From Geomonas anaerohicana (lineage in GTDB: Bacteria > Desulfobacterota > Desulfuromonadia > Geobacterales > Geobacteraceae): 64,000 bases of DNA. The position numbers and the translations under genes were made by a program. The stretch covers positions 186,001 to 250,000 of the forward strand of contig NZ_JAEMHL010000001.1 in assembly GCF_016458305.1 (NCBI RefSeq). The letters are read 5' to 3'. The notes under the pieces are model-generated. The model saw only the letters and a program-made list of their open reading frames with translations, ran no database searches and was not told the DNA's origin. Of the stretch, positions 49,398-60,750 are shown piece by piece; within the stretch, counting starts at the first letter, position 1; each line of letters opens with the position of its first letter.

Positions 49398-49450
49398 TCC
49401 CCTCGCCCTCCGGGAGAGGGGCAGGGGTGAGGGTGTTGCGGGGGAGGGGG
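49398..49450. repeat. GC-rich repeat, diverged
   Basis: CCCCTCGCCCTCCGGGAGAGG, GGCAGGGGTGAGGG, then GGGGGAGGGGG. It is a diverged member of the family between convergent genes. Confidence 0.65.
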
Positions 49451-49480
49451 ACTTACCGTAGTCGCATCGCAAATAAGGCA

Positions 49481-49514
49481 ATAAAAAAAGGCCGCATCGT
49501 GAGATGCGGCCTTT
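49481..49514 (-). terminator. Intrinsic terminator for the Lys/Ala-rich gene
   Basis: AAAGGCCGCATC/GATGCGGCCTTT, 12-bp stem with a 4-nt loop; on the minus strand it is followed by TTTTATT. Confidence 0.85.
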
Positions 49515-49537
49515 CGCAATTACCCGTTAAGGGGAAA

Positions 49538-49777
49538 TTACTTTGCAGCCGGAGCAGCCGGAGCGGCCGGAGCAGCTTCTTTCTTCTCTTCTTTCTTAGC
49601 AGCGGCTTTCTTAGCAGCTTTTTTCTTCTTCGGAGCAGCTTTCTTAGCCGGAGCTTTCTCTTCTTTCTTAGCCTCTGCAGCCGGAGCAGCAGCCGGAGCA
49701 GCGTCAGCAGCGAAAACAACACCAGCGAAAGCAACAGCAACGAGAGCAGCAACTACGGAGGACAGAACTTTTTTCAT
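49538..49777 (-). CDS. Exported Lys/Ala/Pro-rich low-complexity peptide
   Basis: 79 aa. A clear signal peptide (MKKVLSSVVAALVAVAFAGVVFA cut here to its core) is followed by repeats of AAPAA and KKxxAKKAA with Glu-Lys blocks. The mature part is disordered and strongly basic, like histone-H1-tail or cell-surface glue peptides. It has a good terminator and an AAGGAGATTT ribosome site, so it looks expressed. No family is assigned; function unknown. Confidence 0.75.
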   Translation of the reverse strand: MKKVLSSVVAALVAVAFAGVVFAADAAPAAAPAAEAKKEEKAPAKKAAPKKKKAAKKAAAKKEEKKEAAPAAPAAPAAK

Positions 49778-49971
49778 GGTAAATCTCCTTGTACAAAATG
49801 GGTTGGTATCTCACATAGAGCAGGTTGCGTGCCAATCTCTCATTATAAGTGTAAACACTTGAAAAACCGTGCCGCGCCCCCGGGAGCGTCCGGGCGTCTC
49901 ATGATAATGCCGCCGCATATGCTCCAATGTGTACCGCAAATGGGGTAAAGTTTGTGAGAGGGGATGCCGCT

Positions 49972-50058
49972 ATGAAGGGTATATTGCTTGCCAGCGCTTG
50001 GAATATTTTGTTATTATGGCCGGTCACGGCTGAGCCGGGCTATCTGGGGGATTTTTGA
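49972..50058 (+). CDS. Possible 28-aa hydrophobic leader peptide
   Basis: MKGILLASAWNILLLWPVTA and eight more residues, with GAGAGGGGA eight bases upstream. Its TGA overlaps the TTG start of the next gene (TTGA), so it could couple translation. A promoter-like TTGCCA-N18-TATTAT inside it argues that it may not be transcribed in full. Speculative. Confidence 0.3.
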   Translation: MKGILLASAWNILLLWPVTAEPGYLGDF

Positions 50059-52544
50059 GCAATAACATACTTTTGTCAGTGGAAAAACCCGCCCGCTACA
50101 TGGGCGGGGAGATGGGAACAGTTGCCGACCGGGAAGGAGCGCTCCGCTTTGTGCTCGCCTTCCCTGACGTATATGAGATAGGGATGAGTCATCTCGGGCT
50201 GCAGGTACTGTACGGCGTCCTGAAAGGAGTGCCGTGGGTCATGCCCGAACGCGCCTATGCGCCGTGGCCCGACCTCGAGGAGTCGCTGCGCGCCGAGGGC
50301 AAGCCCCTGGTCACGCTGGAGGCGGGAACGCCCCTGGCCCAGGCCGACATCCTCGGTTTCACCCTGCAGTACGAGCTTTCCTACACCAACATCCTGAACA
50401 TGCTGGATCTCTCCGGCATACCGCTGCTCGCCTGTGACCGGCCCGAGGGATATCCGCTGGTCATCGCCGGCGGCCCCTGCGCCTACAATCCGGAACCGCT
50501 GGCCGACTTCTTCGACGCCTTCCTGATCGGCGACGGCGAGGAAGCGGTGATCGAACTGGCCGACTGCGTGCGGACCGCGAAAGAGCAGGGCATTGCCAAG
50601 GCGGAACTGCTGGAGCGCCTGGCCCGCATCGAGGGGGTCTACGTCCCCTCCCTGTTCGAGGTGATCTATCACGAGGACGGCAGGGTCGCTGCCATCACTC
50701 CCAGGAAGGAGTGGTATCAGAGCGTGCGCAGGCGCTTCGTCGCCGACCTGGAGACCGCCTACTACCCGACCTCTCCTATCGTCCCGTTCCTGAAGACGGT
50801 GCACGACCGGGTCAGCGTGGAGATTTCCCGTGGCTGCACGCGGGGTTGCAGGTTCTGCCAGGCAGGATATATTTATCGGCCTGTGCGCGAGCGCAGCCCC
50901 GAGCGTGTCTTTGAAATCATGGAAGAGGCGCTGCACAACACCGGGTACGACGAGATTTCGCTTCTCTCCCTCTCCACCGGTGACTACGGTTGCCTGACGC
51001 CCCTGCTCAAAGGGCTCATGGACCGTTACTCGGCCCAGAAAAAGGCGGTGTCGCTCCCCTCGATGCGGGTCGGAAGTCTCAGCGACGAGATGGCGGAGGA
51101 GATCCGCCGGGTGCGCAAGACCGGCTTTACGCTGGCCCCCGAAGCGGGGAGCGAGCGGCTCCGGAGCGTGATCAACAAGGGAATCACCGAGACAGCGCTC
51201 CTCGAGAACGCCGGCTCGGTCTACCGCAACGGCTGGCGCCTCATCAAGCTCTACTTCATGATCGGCCTGCCGACGGAGACCATGGAGGATGTGGACGGGA
51301 TCGTGGAACTGTCCCGCGAGGTGAAGCGGCAGGGAAAATTTGCCGGTAACGGTGGCGACGTCAACGTCTCCGTGTCGAGTTTCGTGCCCAAGCCGCACAC
51401 CCCGTTCCAGTGGGAGCCGCAGATCAGCGAAGCCGAGATCGTGGAAAAGCAGCGCTACCTGCGCGACGCCCTCAAGAAAAAGAAGCTGATCATGAAGTGG
51501 CAGGATGCCTCTCTCTCCGGCATGGAGGGTGTCTTCGCCCGCGGTGACCGCAGGCTTGCCAAGCTCCTCATCGAGGCGCATCGCCTTGGCTGCCGTTTCG
51601 ACGGCTGGTGGGAGCACTTCGACCGCCTGAAATGGGCGCAGGCCTTTGAGAACTGCGGCATCGATCCCACCTTCTACCTCAGGCGCCGCGAGCTGGATGA
51701 GGTGCTGCCCTGGGATCACATCGACTGCGGCGTGACCAAGTCCTTCCTGATCAAGGAGCGCGAGGCATCGCTCGTCGGCGCCGCCACTCCTGACTGCCGC
51801 TTCGATCGCTGCACCGGCTGCGGGGTCTGCGACTTCAAGGAGATAAAGCTGCGGCTCAACGAGCCGGTGCCCTTCGGCACCTACGCCAGCCAGGCCATGG
51901 TCCCGGAGCCGACCGAAGACGCGCAGAGGATCCGGATCCGTTTCGAGAAGGTCGGCCGGATGCGTTTCCTGAGCCACCTGGAGATGCTGACCCTGTTCAC
52001 CAGGGCGGTGGGGCGCTCCGGCATCCCGATCCGCTTCTCTCAGGGATTCCATCCCCACCCGAAGTTCTCCTTCGCCACCGCGCTCTCCGTCGGCATCGAG
52101 TCGTACGCGGAGTACATGGATTTCGAGGTTGATGCCGGATATACGGCAGCCCAGTTGCAGGAAGCGCTGAACGCGACCCTCCCGGAGGGGGTAAAGGTGT
52201 TGGAGGCCGACGAGATCCCGCTGCGCGCACCGGCGCTGTCGGTGATCATGGACAAGGTGCGCTACCGCGTGACACTCCCCGAGGAATTGGCGGTCGACCT
52301 GGAAGCGAAGGCGGCAGCCTTCCTTGCCCTCGAGTCGTCGCCGGTCAAGCGTGAGAAGAAGGGGAAAGCGACCGAGTTCGACCTGCGTCACGAGCTGGTC
52401 GAGCTGAAGGTCGAGGGGCGGGCGCTGGAGTTGGTGGCGGGGCGCGGCAAGCTGCTCGAGTTTGCCAGTGCCATCCTCGGCGTCCCCGCCGACGCCCTCA
52501 AAGAGGCGCGGCTGGAGAAGCTGGAAGTCGTGTTTAAACCGTAA
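50055..52544 (+). CDS. B12-binding-like radical SAM protein fused to TIGR03936 domain
   Basis: 829 aa. The N-terminal TIGR03960 part has the radical SAM cluster motif CTRGCRFC (C-x3-C-x2-C) near residue 260, preceded by a cobalamin-fold-like region. A Cys group CTGCGVC follows around residue 595. The C-terminal about 215 residues are the TIGR03936/DUF2344 domain (RFEKVGRMRFLSHLE, SQGFHPHPKFSFA). The fused pair is commonly encoded upstream of rng, rplU and rpmA, as here; its substrate is unknown, possibly tRNA or ribosome modification. The start is TTG at 50055 after GGGGGA. Confidence 0.87.
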   Translation: MSNNILLSVEKPARYMGGEMGTVADREGALRFVLAFPDVYEIGMSHLGLQVLYGVLKGVPWVMPERAYAPWPDLEESLRAEGKPLVTLEAGTPLAQADILGFTLQYELSYTNILNMLDLSGIPLLACDRPEGYPLVIAGGPCAYNPEPLADFFDAFLIGDGEEAVIELADCVRTAKEQGIAKAELLERLARIEGVYVPSLFEVIYHEDGRVAAITPRKEWYQSVRRRFVADLETAYYPTSPIVPFLKTVHDRVSVEISRGCTRGCRFCQAGYIYRPVRERSPERVFEIMEEALHNTGYDEISLLSLSTGDYGCLTPLLKGLMDRYSAQKKAVSLPSMRVGSLSDEMAEEIRRVRKTGFTLAPEAGSERLRSVINKGITETALLENAGSVYRNGWRLIKLYFMIGLPTETMEDVDGIVELSREVKRQGKFAGNGGDVNVSVSSFVPKPHTPFQWEPQISEAEIVEKQRYLRDALKKKKLIMKWQDASLSGMEGVFARGDRRLAKLLIEAHRLGCRFDGWWEHFDRLKWAQAFENCGIDPTFYLRRRELDEVLPWDHIDCGVTKSFLIKEREASLVGAATPDCRFDRCTGCGVCDFKEIKLRLNEPVPFGTYASQAMVPEPTEDAQRIRIRFEKVGRMRFLSHLEMLTLFTRAVGRSGIPIRFSQGFHPHPKFSFATALSVGIESYAEYMDFEVDAGYTAAQLQEALNATLPEGVKVLEADEIPLRAPALSVIMDKVRYRVTLPEELAVDLEAKAAAFLALESSPVKREKKGKATEFDLRHELVELKVEGRALELVAGRGKLLEFASAILGVPADALKEARLEKLEVVFKP

Positions 52545-52551
52545 CGGAGGT

Positions 52552-52716
52552 TCAACGTGCAACGTTCGCCCGGGGCGGTGCCGGTCGGCAGGGCACGGTG
52601 ACGGCGGGTGCATCGGCTCCGGCGTTGACGACTGATTGCTCCTGGGTGCTGGTGCCGTCGGGATGCATGCGGCGCCAGCAGGAATGATGTCGAACGTTGA
52701 ACCTTGAACGTTGAAC
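52552..52716. repeat. Inverted arms of TTCAACG heptamers flanking a GC-rich centre
   Basis: A left arm TTCAACG-TGCAACG (52552-52568) and a right arm GAACGTTGAACCTTGAACG... (52692-52716) enclose about 120 bp. It lies between the radical SAM gene and rng. It resembles the element at 46648. Confidence 0.75.
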
Positions 52717-52762
52717 ATCTTTTTGATCTGTTTTTGAATTTTATATACAGGAAGGGGTTAGC

Positions 52763-54253
<1,491 letters not shown>

Positions 54254-54273
54254 TTTACTATCCAGGAGAAAAG

Positions 54274-55452
54274 ATGATTGGCACGCCGCTGAAAAATGGT
54301 GCGACGAGGATGATGCTGTTGGGCTCGGGTGAGCTCGGCAAGGAAGTGGCCATCGAGGCCCAGAGGTTCGGGATCGAGGTGGTCGCGGTGGACCGCTACG
54401 CCGATGCGCCGGCGATGCAGGTCGCGCACAGAAGCCATGTCATCGACATGCTGAACCGTGAGCAGTTGGACCGGGTGGTGCGCCTGGAGCAGCCTACGTT
54501 CATCGTGCCGGAGATCGAGGCGATCAACACCGAGTACCTTCTGGAGCTGGAGAAGGAAGGCTTCAACGTCATTCCGACGGCGCGTGCCGCGAACCTGACC
54601 ATGAACCGTGAGGGGATCCGCCGCCTCGCCGCCGAGGAACTGGGACTTCCTACCGCCGCTTACCGCTTTGCCACCAGCATGGAGGAGTTCGGTGCGGCCG
54701 TTGCCGAAATCGGTCTCCCCTGCGTGGTGAAGCCGATCATGAGCTCGTCGGGCAAAGGGCAGAGCGTCCTGCGCGACGCGGCGGACATGGAGCGCTGCTT
54801 CAGGTACGCCATCGAGGGGGCGCGCGGCGCCTCCAACAAGGTCATCGTCGAGCAGTTCATCCCGTTCGACTACGAGATCACCCTGCTCACCGTGCGCCAC
54901 GTGGGCGGCACAAGCTTCTGCCCCCCGATCGGCCACCGCCAGATCGACGGCGACTACCACGAATCGTGGCAGCCGACCCCGATGACGCCGGCGGTGCTGG
55001 CCGAGGCACAGCGCCAGGCGGAGGCGGTGACCGGCGCCCTGGGCGGGCGCGGCATCTTCGGGTGCGAGTTCTTCGTCACCGGCGACAAGGTCTGGTTCTC
55101 CGAGGTTTCCCCCAGGCCGCACGACACCGGGATGGTGACCATGATCTCCCAGAACCTGTCCGAGTTCGAGCTGCACGTGCGTGCCATCCTCGGGCTGCCC
55201 GTACCGGAGGTGGTGAGCCAGGGATGTGCTGCATCCCACGTCATCCTGGCCGAGGACTCCGCCGCCGAGGTGGCTTTCGAAGGGGTTGCCGAGGCGCTGG
55301 CCGTTGCCGGCAGCAAGCTGCGCCTCTTTGGCAAGCCCGATACCAGGAAGGGGCGCCGCATGGGTGTGGCGCTCGCATTCGGTGCCGACTGCGACGAGGC
55401 ACGCGCCAAGGCCGAAGAGTCGGCGCACTGCGTGAAAATCGTCAAGCGTTAA
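54274..55452 (+). CDS. purT: Formate-dependent phosphoribosylglycinamide formyltransferase
   Basis: 392 aa, ATP-grasp enzyme of purine synthesis that uses formate and ATP, independent of folate. Landmarks are [19 protein letters not shown], the ATP-binding [14 protein letters not shown] and [21 protein letters not shown] precedes the ATG at 54274. A long in-frame extension upstream overlaps rng and is not part of the protein. Confidence 0.96.
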   Translation: MIGTPLKNGATRMMLLGSGELGKEVAIEAQRFGIEVVAVDRYADAPAMQVAHRSHVIDMLNREQLDRVVRLEQPTFIVPEIEAINTEYLLELEKEGFNVIPTARAANLTMNREGIRRLAAEELGLPTAAYRFATSMEEFGAAVAEIGLPCVVKPIMSSSGKGQSVLRDAADMERCFRYAIEGARGASNKVIVEQFIPFDYEITLLTVRHVGGTSFCPPIGHRQIDGDYHESWQPTPMTPAVLAEAQRQAEAVTGALGGRGIFGCEFFVTGDKVWFSEVSPRPHDTGMVTMISQNLSEFELHVRAILGLPVPEVVSQGCAASHVILAEDSAAEVAFEGVAEALAVAGSKLRLFGKPDTRKGRRMGVALAFGADCDEARAKAEESAHCVKIVKR

Positions 55453-55465
55453 TGTGTGTTGGTGC

Positions 55466-55560
55466 TCCTCCCCCCGGAGGGGGAAGGTTGGGAGGGGGGC
55501 TGTAGTTGTTGGCCAGAAGGAAATTCCCCCTCCCTGTCCCTCCCCCTCCGGGGGCGGGGA
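55466..55560. repeat. GC-rich paired inverted repeat between purT and Rieske gene
   Basis: CTCCCCCCGGAGGGGGAAGG arm and an inverted CCTCCCCCTCCGGGGGCGGGG arm about 25 bp apart. Confidence 0.8.
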
Positions 55561-55633
55561 CGTGACTGGACTGGCGGTAGCAAAATTGACTGATTGGATA
55601 CAGCGGGACCACATCTAAAACCGGAGGTGTTCC

Positions 55634-55939
55634 ATGGTATTTGCCGCGAAAGTTTCCGAGATTCCTGAATTTGGCAAGAAACTGGTCGAAGTCGGCGGAG
55701 TGCAGGTCCTCCTGGTCAAGACCAAGGGGACGGTCTACGCCTGCGAGCACGAGTGTCCGCACCAGGGGGCGCCGCTGCAGGGGGCGCTGATCAAGGAGGC
55801 CGGCAAGCTCTCCTGCCAGCGTCACGGTTACCGTTTCGACCTCGTGACCGGCGTCTGCGCCGAGCACACGGAATGCGTCCCGCTGAAGATCTACCCGGTC
55901 GAGATTCGCGGCGACGAGGTGTTCGTGAACCTCGATTAG
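55634..55939 (+). CDS. Rieske-type [2Fe-2S] ferredoxin
   Basis: 101 aa. Cluster ligands are in CPHQGAPLQG (C-x-H) and CQRHGYRFD (C-x2-H), the standard Rieske spacing. With no membrane helix it is a soluble electron carrier, often paired with oxygenases or reductases, none of which is visible here. CGGAGG precedes the ATG. Confidence 0.93.
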   Translation: MVFAAKVSEIPEFGKKLVEVGGVQVLLVKTKGTVYACEHECPHQGAPLQGALIKEAGKLSCQRHGYRFDLVTGVCAEHTECVPLKIYPVEIRGDEVFVNLD

Positions 55940-55987
55940 CCTCTGTCGCTCTCTCAGCAGAAAAATCGGGAGTGGCAGAAAAAAACC

Positions 55988-56016
55988 TTGACTCAAAATA
56001 CTTTTCAAGATAAGTT
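55988..56016 (+). promoter_or_regulatory. Predicted promoter of rplU-rpmA
   Basis: TTGACT (55988-55993), 17-bp spacer, TAAGTT (56011-56016), about 40 bp before rplU. Confidence 0.5.
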
Positions 56017-56058
56017 TGACCGCTCAATTGTAAATCCAGAGTAAAGGTGGTGAAGTAC

Positions 56059-56367
56059 ATGTACGCAGTAGTCAAAACCGGAGGGAAGCAATATAAAGTT
56101 TCCGAAGGCGACTTTCTCAAAGTCGAAAAGCTGGAGGGTGCGGTAGGTGATACCGTCGAAATCTCCGACGTCCTGATGGTTGGCGGCGATAAGGTTGTTA
56201 TCGGAACACCTTTAGTGCCCAGCGCCTCTGTTGTCGGCAAGATTGTCGAGCAGGGCAAAGACAAGAAGATTCTGGTCTTCAAGTCCAAGCGCCGGAAAAA
56301 CTCCAGGAAACTTAACGGGCACCGTCAACTCAGGACTATTCTGTTGATTGAGAAGATTAACGCCTAG
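56059..56367 (+). CDS. rplU: 50S ribosomal protein L21
   Basis: 102 aa. MYAVVKTGGKQYKVSEGD at the start and KSKRRKNSRKLNGHRQ at the C-terminal end are L21 signatures. The ATG at 56059 is the family start, four codons after an in-frame earlier one, and follows AAAGGTGG. It forms an operon with rpmA. Confidence 0.97.
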   Translation: MYAVVKTGGKQYKVSEGDFLKVEKLEGAVGDTVEISDVLMVGGDKVVIGTPLVPSASVVGKIVEQGKDKKILVFKSKRRKNSRKLNGHRQLRTILLIEKINA

Positions 56368-56440
56368 GTAATATTCAAACGGCGGTGCGGCAGCCGGGAT
56401 TCGTTGGGATCAGGGCCGCTACCGGCAGAAGGAGCAGAAA

Positions 56441-56698
56441 ATGGCACACAAGAAAGGCGTCGGTAGTTCCAGGAACGGTCGCGACTCCGACGGCCAAAGA
56501 CTTGGTTGCAAGAAGTTTGGCGGCGAAGCCGTCAAAGCTGGCAACATCATCTACCGTCAGCACGGCACCAAGATCCACCCGGGCAACAACGTGGGCCTTG
56601 GCAAGGATTACACGCTGTACGCTCTGATCGAGGGCGTGGTGAAGTTCGAGCGTCTGGGCAAGGACCGCAAGAAGGTCTCCGTCTACCCGGCCAACTAG
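56441..56698 (+). CDS. rpmA: 50S ribosomal protein L27
   Basis: 85 aa. [20 protein letters not shown] and [19 protein letters not shown] are L27 motifs; the N-terminus lacks the cleaved extension seen in Firmicutes. AGAAGGAGC precedes the ATG. A terminator-like hairpin follows. Confidence 0.97.
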   Translation: MAHKKGVGSSRNGRDSDGQRLGCKKFGGEAVKAGNIIYRQHGTKIHPGNNVGLGKDYTLYALIEGVVKFERLGKDRKKVSVYPAN

Positions 56699-56722
56699 CC
56701 AACGCAGTAGAAACAAAGTGTG

Positions 56723-56753
56723 AAAGCCCGGAGCCGCAAGGTCCGGGCTTTTG
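56723..56753 (+). terminator. Terminator-like hairpin between rpmA and obg
   Basis: AAAGCCCGGA/TCCGGGCTTT, 10-bp stem, 9-nt loop, short T-run. It may be partial, allowing obg expression. Confidence 0.65.
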
Positions 56754-56773
56754 CCGTTTGCACAGGAAAATAG

Positions 56774-57793
<1,020 letters not shown>

Positions 57794-57816
57794 AAACTGA
57801 ATAAACAAGCGTGAAG

Positions 57817-57852
57817 AGGGGGAGGGCCGACAGGTCGCTCCCCCTTTTTTGT
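57817..57852 (+). terminator. Intrinsic terminator after obg
   Basis: AGGGGGAG/CTCCCCCT stem with a 13-nt loop, then TTTTT. Confidence 0.85.
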
Positions 57853-57866
57853 TTTTCTGGTTTCCT

Positions 57867-57978
57867 GGTTCCCAAGCTCCAGCTTGGGAACCCCATATGG
57901 CGCAGAGCTCCAGCTTTGCATCCGAGGGAAGTTGGAGCTTCGGAGAGGCTTTGCGTTCCCAAGGCGGACCTTGGGAAC
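57867..57978. repeat. Cluster of three TTCCCAAG-type palindromes
   Basis: GGTTCCCAAGCT-CC-AGCTTGGGAACC (57867-57892), GCAGAGCT-CC-AGCTTTGC (57902-57919, one wobble pair) and GTTCCCAAGG-CGGA-CCTTGGGAAC (57955-57978). They occupy most of the 391-bp gap between obg and the HD-GYP gene; the rest (57980-58184) holds no gene I can support, only AT-rich leader. Confidence 0.85.
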
Positions 57979-58184
57979 GAGATCATGGGGAATACCAACA
58001 CGGATCGCTAACACAGCCTTTTTTGGCCGGAGATCTCGGTGGCAAGGAGGAATTCCTGAGGCGGTAATCCAGAAAAGACATGATAGACTAACGTTTGTAT
58101 TTTTTAATAATGGCACAGGCAGACGATCCGAATGTTCCAGTAACATTGCTGCGGCGCGGTTCCCACTTCTTCAGGAGGTAGGGC

Positions 58185-59120
58185 ATGTACCGAATGATCC
58201 AGCTGGAATCCCTGATACCGGAAACACTGCCGGGTGTCGCCCTCTTCATCAAGCACGGCGAGAACCACGTGCTGTATAAGGACCCCAAGCTCTCATTCAC
58301 GCAAAGTGACAAGGAACGGCTGCTGGACAACAATGTGAAGCACCTCTTCGTCAAGGCCGCGGAAATGTCGACCTATAACCAGTACGTGGAGGCGAACCTT
58401 CCGTTGCTGCTGGGCGATGACACTATCGAGCCGGAACTCAAACAGACCATGCTGTACCAGGCGTCCGTCAACTACGTGCAGGAAATCTTCGATAGCCCAG
58501 CCATTGCCATCAGGCAGAACGTCGACCGCTGCCGTAACCTCATCAAGCACATCCTGAACGACGTGATGAGTTCTGACGGGGTGATGCCCGCCCTGAGCAG
58601 CCTGGTCGACCACAACGCCTATACCTACGTGCATTCAGTCCAGGTCGCTACTTACTCGATATCGCTGCATATCAAGGAGTTCGACCTGGGCAAGGACGAG
58701 TTGATGGACGTCGGCATGGGATCACTGTTCCACGACTACGGCAAGGTTTACGTGCCCAAGGAACTGCTGGACAAGCCGGGAAAGCTTTCGGCGACTGAGT
58801 TCATGGAAGTAAAGAAACATCCCGTCTACGGCTACAGCACCTTGAAGGGCCTGGAGATCTTCACGCCGGTAGCACTGGGCATCGTAAAGCATCACCACGA
58901 AAAAGAGAACGGAAGCGGCTACCCCGATGGGCTCTCAAGCTACGATATCGCCAGGAGTTCCAAAATAACCGCCATCGCCGACGTCTTCAGCGCCCTGACC
59001 ACAAACAGGTCCTACCGCCAGGCCCTTACCAAGGAGAAGGCGCTCGACATCATGTACGGCGAGATGGATGGGTCCTTTGATCTTCAATACCTGAAAACCT
59101 TCCGGGATAGCCTGCAGTAG
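58185..59120 (+). CDS. HD-GYP domain protein, predicted c-di-GMP phosphodiesterase
   Basis: 311 aa. The N-terminal region (about 1-120) resembles DUF3391-type partners. The HD-GYP domain follows, with HD in GSLFHDYGKVYVP, a KHHHEK segment and the GYP-type motif GSGYPDGL; ITAIADVFSALTTNRSYR is also typical. It should hydrolyse c-di-GMP, which may connect to the MshEN ATPase at 40 kb. AGGAGG precedes the ATG. Monocistronic. Confidence 0.92.
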   Translation: MYRMIQLESLIPETLPGVALFIKHGENHVLYKDPKLSFTQSDKERLLDNNVKHLFVKAAEMSTYNQYVEANLPLLLGDDTIEPELKQTMLYQASVNYVQEIFDSPAIAIRQNVDRCRNLIKHILNDVMSSDGVMPALSSLVDHNAYTYVHSVQVATYSISLHIKEFDLGKDELMDVGMGSLFHDYGKVYVPKELLDKPGKLSATEFMEVKKHPVYGYSTLKGLEIFTPVALGIVKHHHEKENGSGYPDGLSSYDIARSSKITAIADVFSALTTNRSYRQALTKEKALDIMYGEMDGSFDLQYLKTFRDSLQ

Positions 59121-59151
59121 TCACAACAGCCAGGCAACGTGGAACAAAGAA

Positions 59152-59190
59152 AAAGGCACCTGCCCGGGGACGGGCACGGTGCCTTTCTTC
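59152..59190 (+). terminator. Intrinsic terminator after HD-GYP gene
   Basis: AAAGGCACC/GGTGCCTTT outer stem and TGCCCG/CGGGCA inner stem, one bulged C, then TCTTCTTTT. Confidence 0.85.
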
Positions 59191-59196
59191 TTTTAT

Positions 59197-59235
59197 CCCC
59201 CCTCCCCTTGCGGGAGGGGGCTAGGGGGTGGGGTA
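59197..59235. repeat. GC-rich repeat, diverged solo arm
   Basis: CCCCCCTCCCCTTGCGGGAGG followed by GGCTAGGGGGTGGGG, between convergent HD-GYP and nuoN. Confidence 0.65.
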
Positions 59236-59278
59236 AGGTGCAATCACCTCAGCACGTTGCGGCTTCACGGAATGAAAA

Positions 59279-60673
59279 TCAGTGCAGCGCCGCCTCGATC
59301 GCCCCCAGCAGCGGCCCGGGGTAGACCCCGATCACAAGGATCGAGAGAGATGCGCAGCAGAGGGCGATGCCTTCGGCAAGCGAGACCGGCTTGGGCGCGG
59401 GAACTTGGCCACGGTGCATGTAGAGCTGTGCCACCACCCTGAGGTAGAAATAGGCGGATGCAGCGGCGCTCAGTATGCCGATGATGGCGAGAGAGATGGC
59501 CCCGCCCTTTATTGCGGCATAGAAGATGAAGAACTTGCCGATAAAACCCGCCGCCGGCGGAATCCCTGCCAGGGAGATCATGGCGAGGGCCAGCACGCCC
59601 CCGCGGAGGGGAGCCGCGAAGCCAAGCCCTGCGTAGTCAGTGATGAGCTCTCTCTCCTGCTCGACCGAGAGGGAGGAGATGGCGCCGAAGGCGGCGAGGT
59701 TCATGGCGGTGTAGACCGCCCCATAGAGCAGGACGGCGGCGTAGCCGTCACGGCTGCCGCTCAAGAGGGCGAGGGTAAGGTAGCCCATGTGGGCCACCGA
59801 CGAATAGGCCAGCATCCTCTTGATGTTCTGCTGCTTCAGCGCAGCCAGGTTGCCCAGCACCATGGAGAGCACGGACAAGGCCGCCAGCGGGACGCGCAGT
59901 TCCTGCATCGGCGGGAACAGGGCCAGCAACATCAGCAGCAAAGCGGCGGCGGCAACCTTGGAGCTGGTGGAGAGGAAGGCTGAGACAGGCGCGGGGGCGC
60001 CCTGATAGACGTCCGGTGTCCAGAGGTGTCCGGGCACGAGGGAGAGCTTGAAGGCCATGCCCACCAGGATGACACCCCATCCGGCGGAGATAATGGCCCT
60101 GTTGTCGGGGCGGGCGAGGGCCCCGGAGAGTTGCAGGGTCCCGCTGCCGGTGAAGAGCAGGGCGAAGCCGAAGGCCGTGAAAGCCGCGGCGACCGCGCCC
60201 AGAAGCAGGTACTTAAGCCCCGCCTCGCCCGACTCGGCCCGGTTTAGGTCCATGCTCACCAGGATGTAGAAGGCGAAGGAAACCGACTCCAGCGCGAGGA
60301 ACAGGATCAGCATGTTGGTGGCGCAGGGAAGCACGCAGGTGGCGAACAGGGCGAAGAGTACCGTGGCGGGGAACTCCTCCCCCTTGATGCCGCGGCGTTC
60401 GTTGTAGCTGTGGGAGAGGAGCAGCGTGATTGCCGCAGCAGAGCAGAAGAGCGGGATAAGGAATCGCGCCAGCGGCGTGAAAGCGAGGCCCGCGACCGCC
60501 TGGGTGGATGTCGGTGTAGAGAGCGCCGCCCACACGCCGGCCGCCGCCGACGCAGTGACCCCAATGGCCGTAAGGCTCGCCGACAAGAGCACCGGTCCGC
60601 ACAGCAGCACAAACAGCGCCGCGCACGCGGTGATGACAATCGGCATAATGGAATATAAATCAACAAGCGTCAT
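59279..60673 (-). CDS. nuoN: NADH-quinone oxidoreductase subunit N
   Basis: 464 aa with about 14 membrane helices. The antiporter-like core includes [31 protein letters not shown] with the proton-path His, [20 protein letters not shown] and the late [15 protein letters not shown]. It is the last subunit of complex I; the order nuoL-nuoM-nuoN on the minus strand is the usual one. The 77-bp gap to nuoM contains nothing beyond its leader. Confidence 0.95.
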   Translation of the reverse strand: MTLVDLYSIMPIVITACAALFVLLCGPVLLSASLTAIGVTASAAAGVWAALSTPTSTQAVAGLAFTPLARFLIPLFCSAAAITLLLSHSYNERRGIKGEEFPATVLFALFATCVLPCATNMLILFLALESVSFAFYILVSMDLNRAESGEAGLKYLLLGAVAAAFTAFGFALLFTGSGTLQLSGALARPDNRAIISAGWGVILVGMAFKLSLVPGHLWTPDVYQGAPAPVSAFLSTSSKVAAAALLLMLLALFPPMQELRVPLAALSVLSMVLGNLAALKQQNIKRMLAYSSVAHMGYLTLALLSGSRDGYAAVLLYGAVYTAMNLAAFGAISSLSVEQERELITDYAGLGFAAPLRGGVLALAMISLAGIPPAAGFIGKFFIFYAAIKGGAISLAIIGILSAAASAYFYLRVVAQLYMHRGQVPAPKPVSLAEGIALCCASLSILVIGVYPGPLLGAIEAALH

Positions 60674-60750
60674 CAGATGCTCCAGGGTTAAAAAGCCGAA
60701 ATCCCATAACTCTCAGAATTTCCATCCCTCCCAGAATTCCCATAAACCAG

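Noticed and set aside
50076-52718. 880-aa minus-strand ORF opposite the radical SAM gene
   Set aside because: Composition is typical of an antisense shadow, with no motif, and the plus strand has a complete radical SAM motif and DUF2344 domain.
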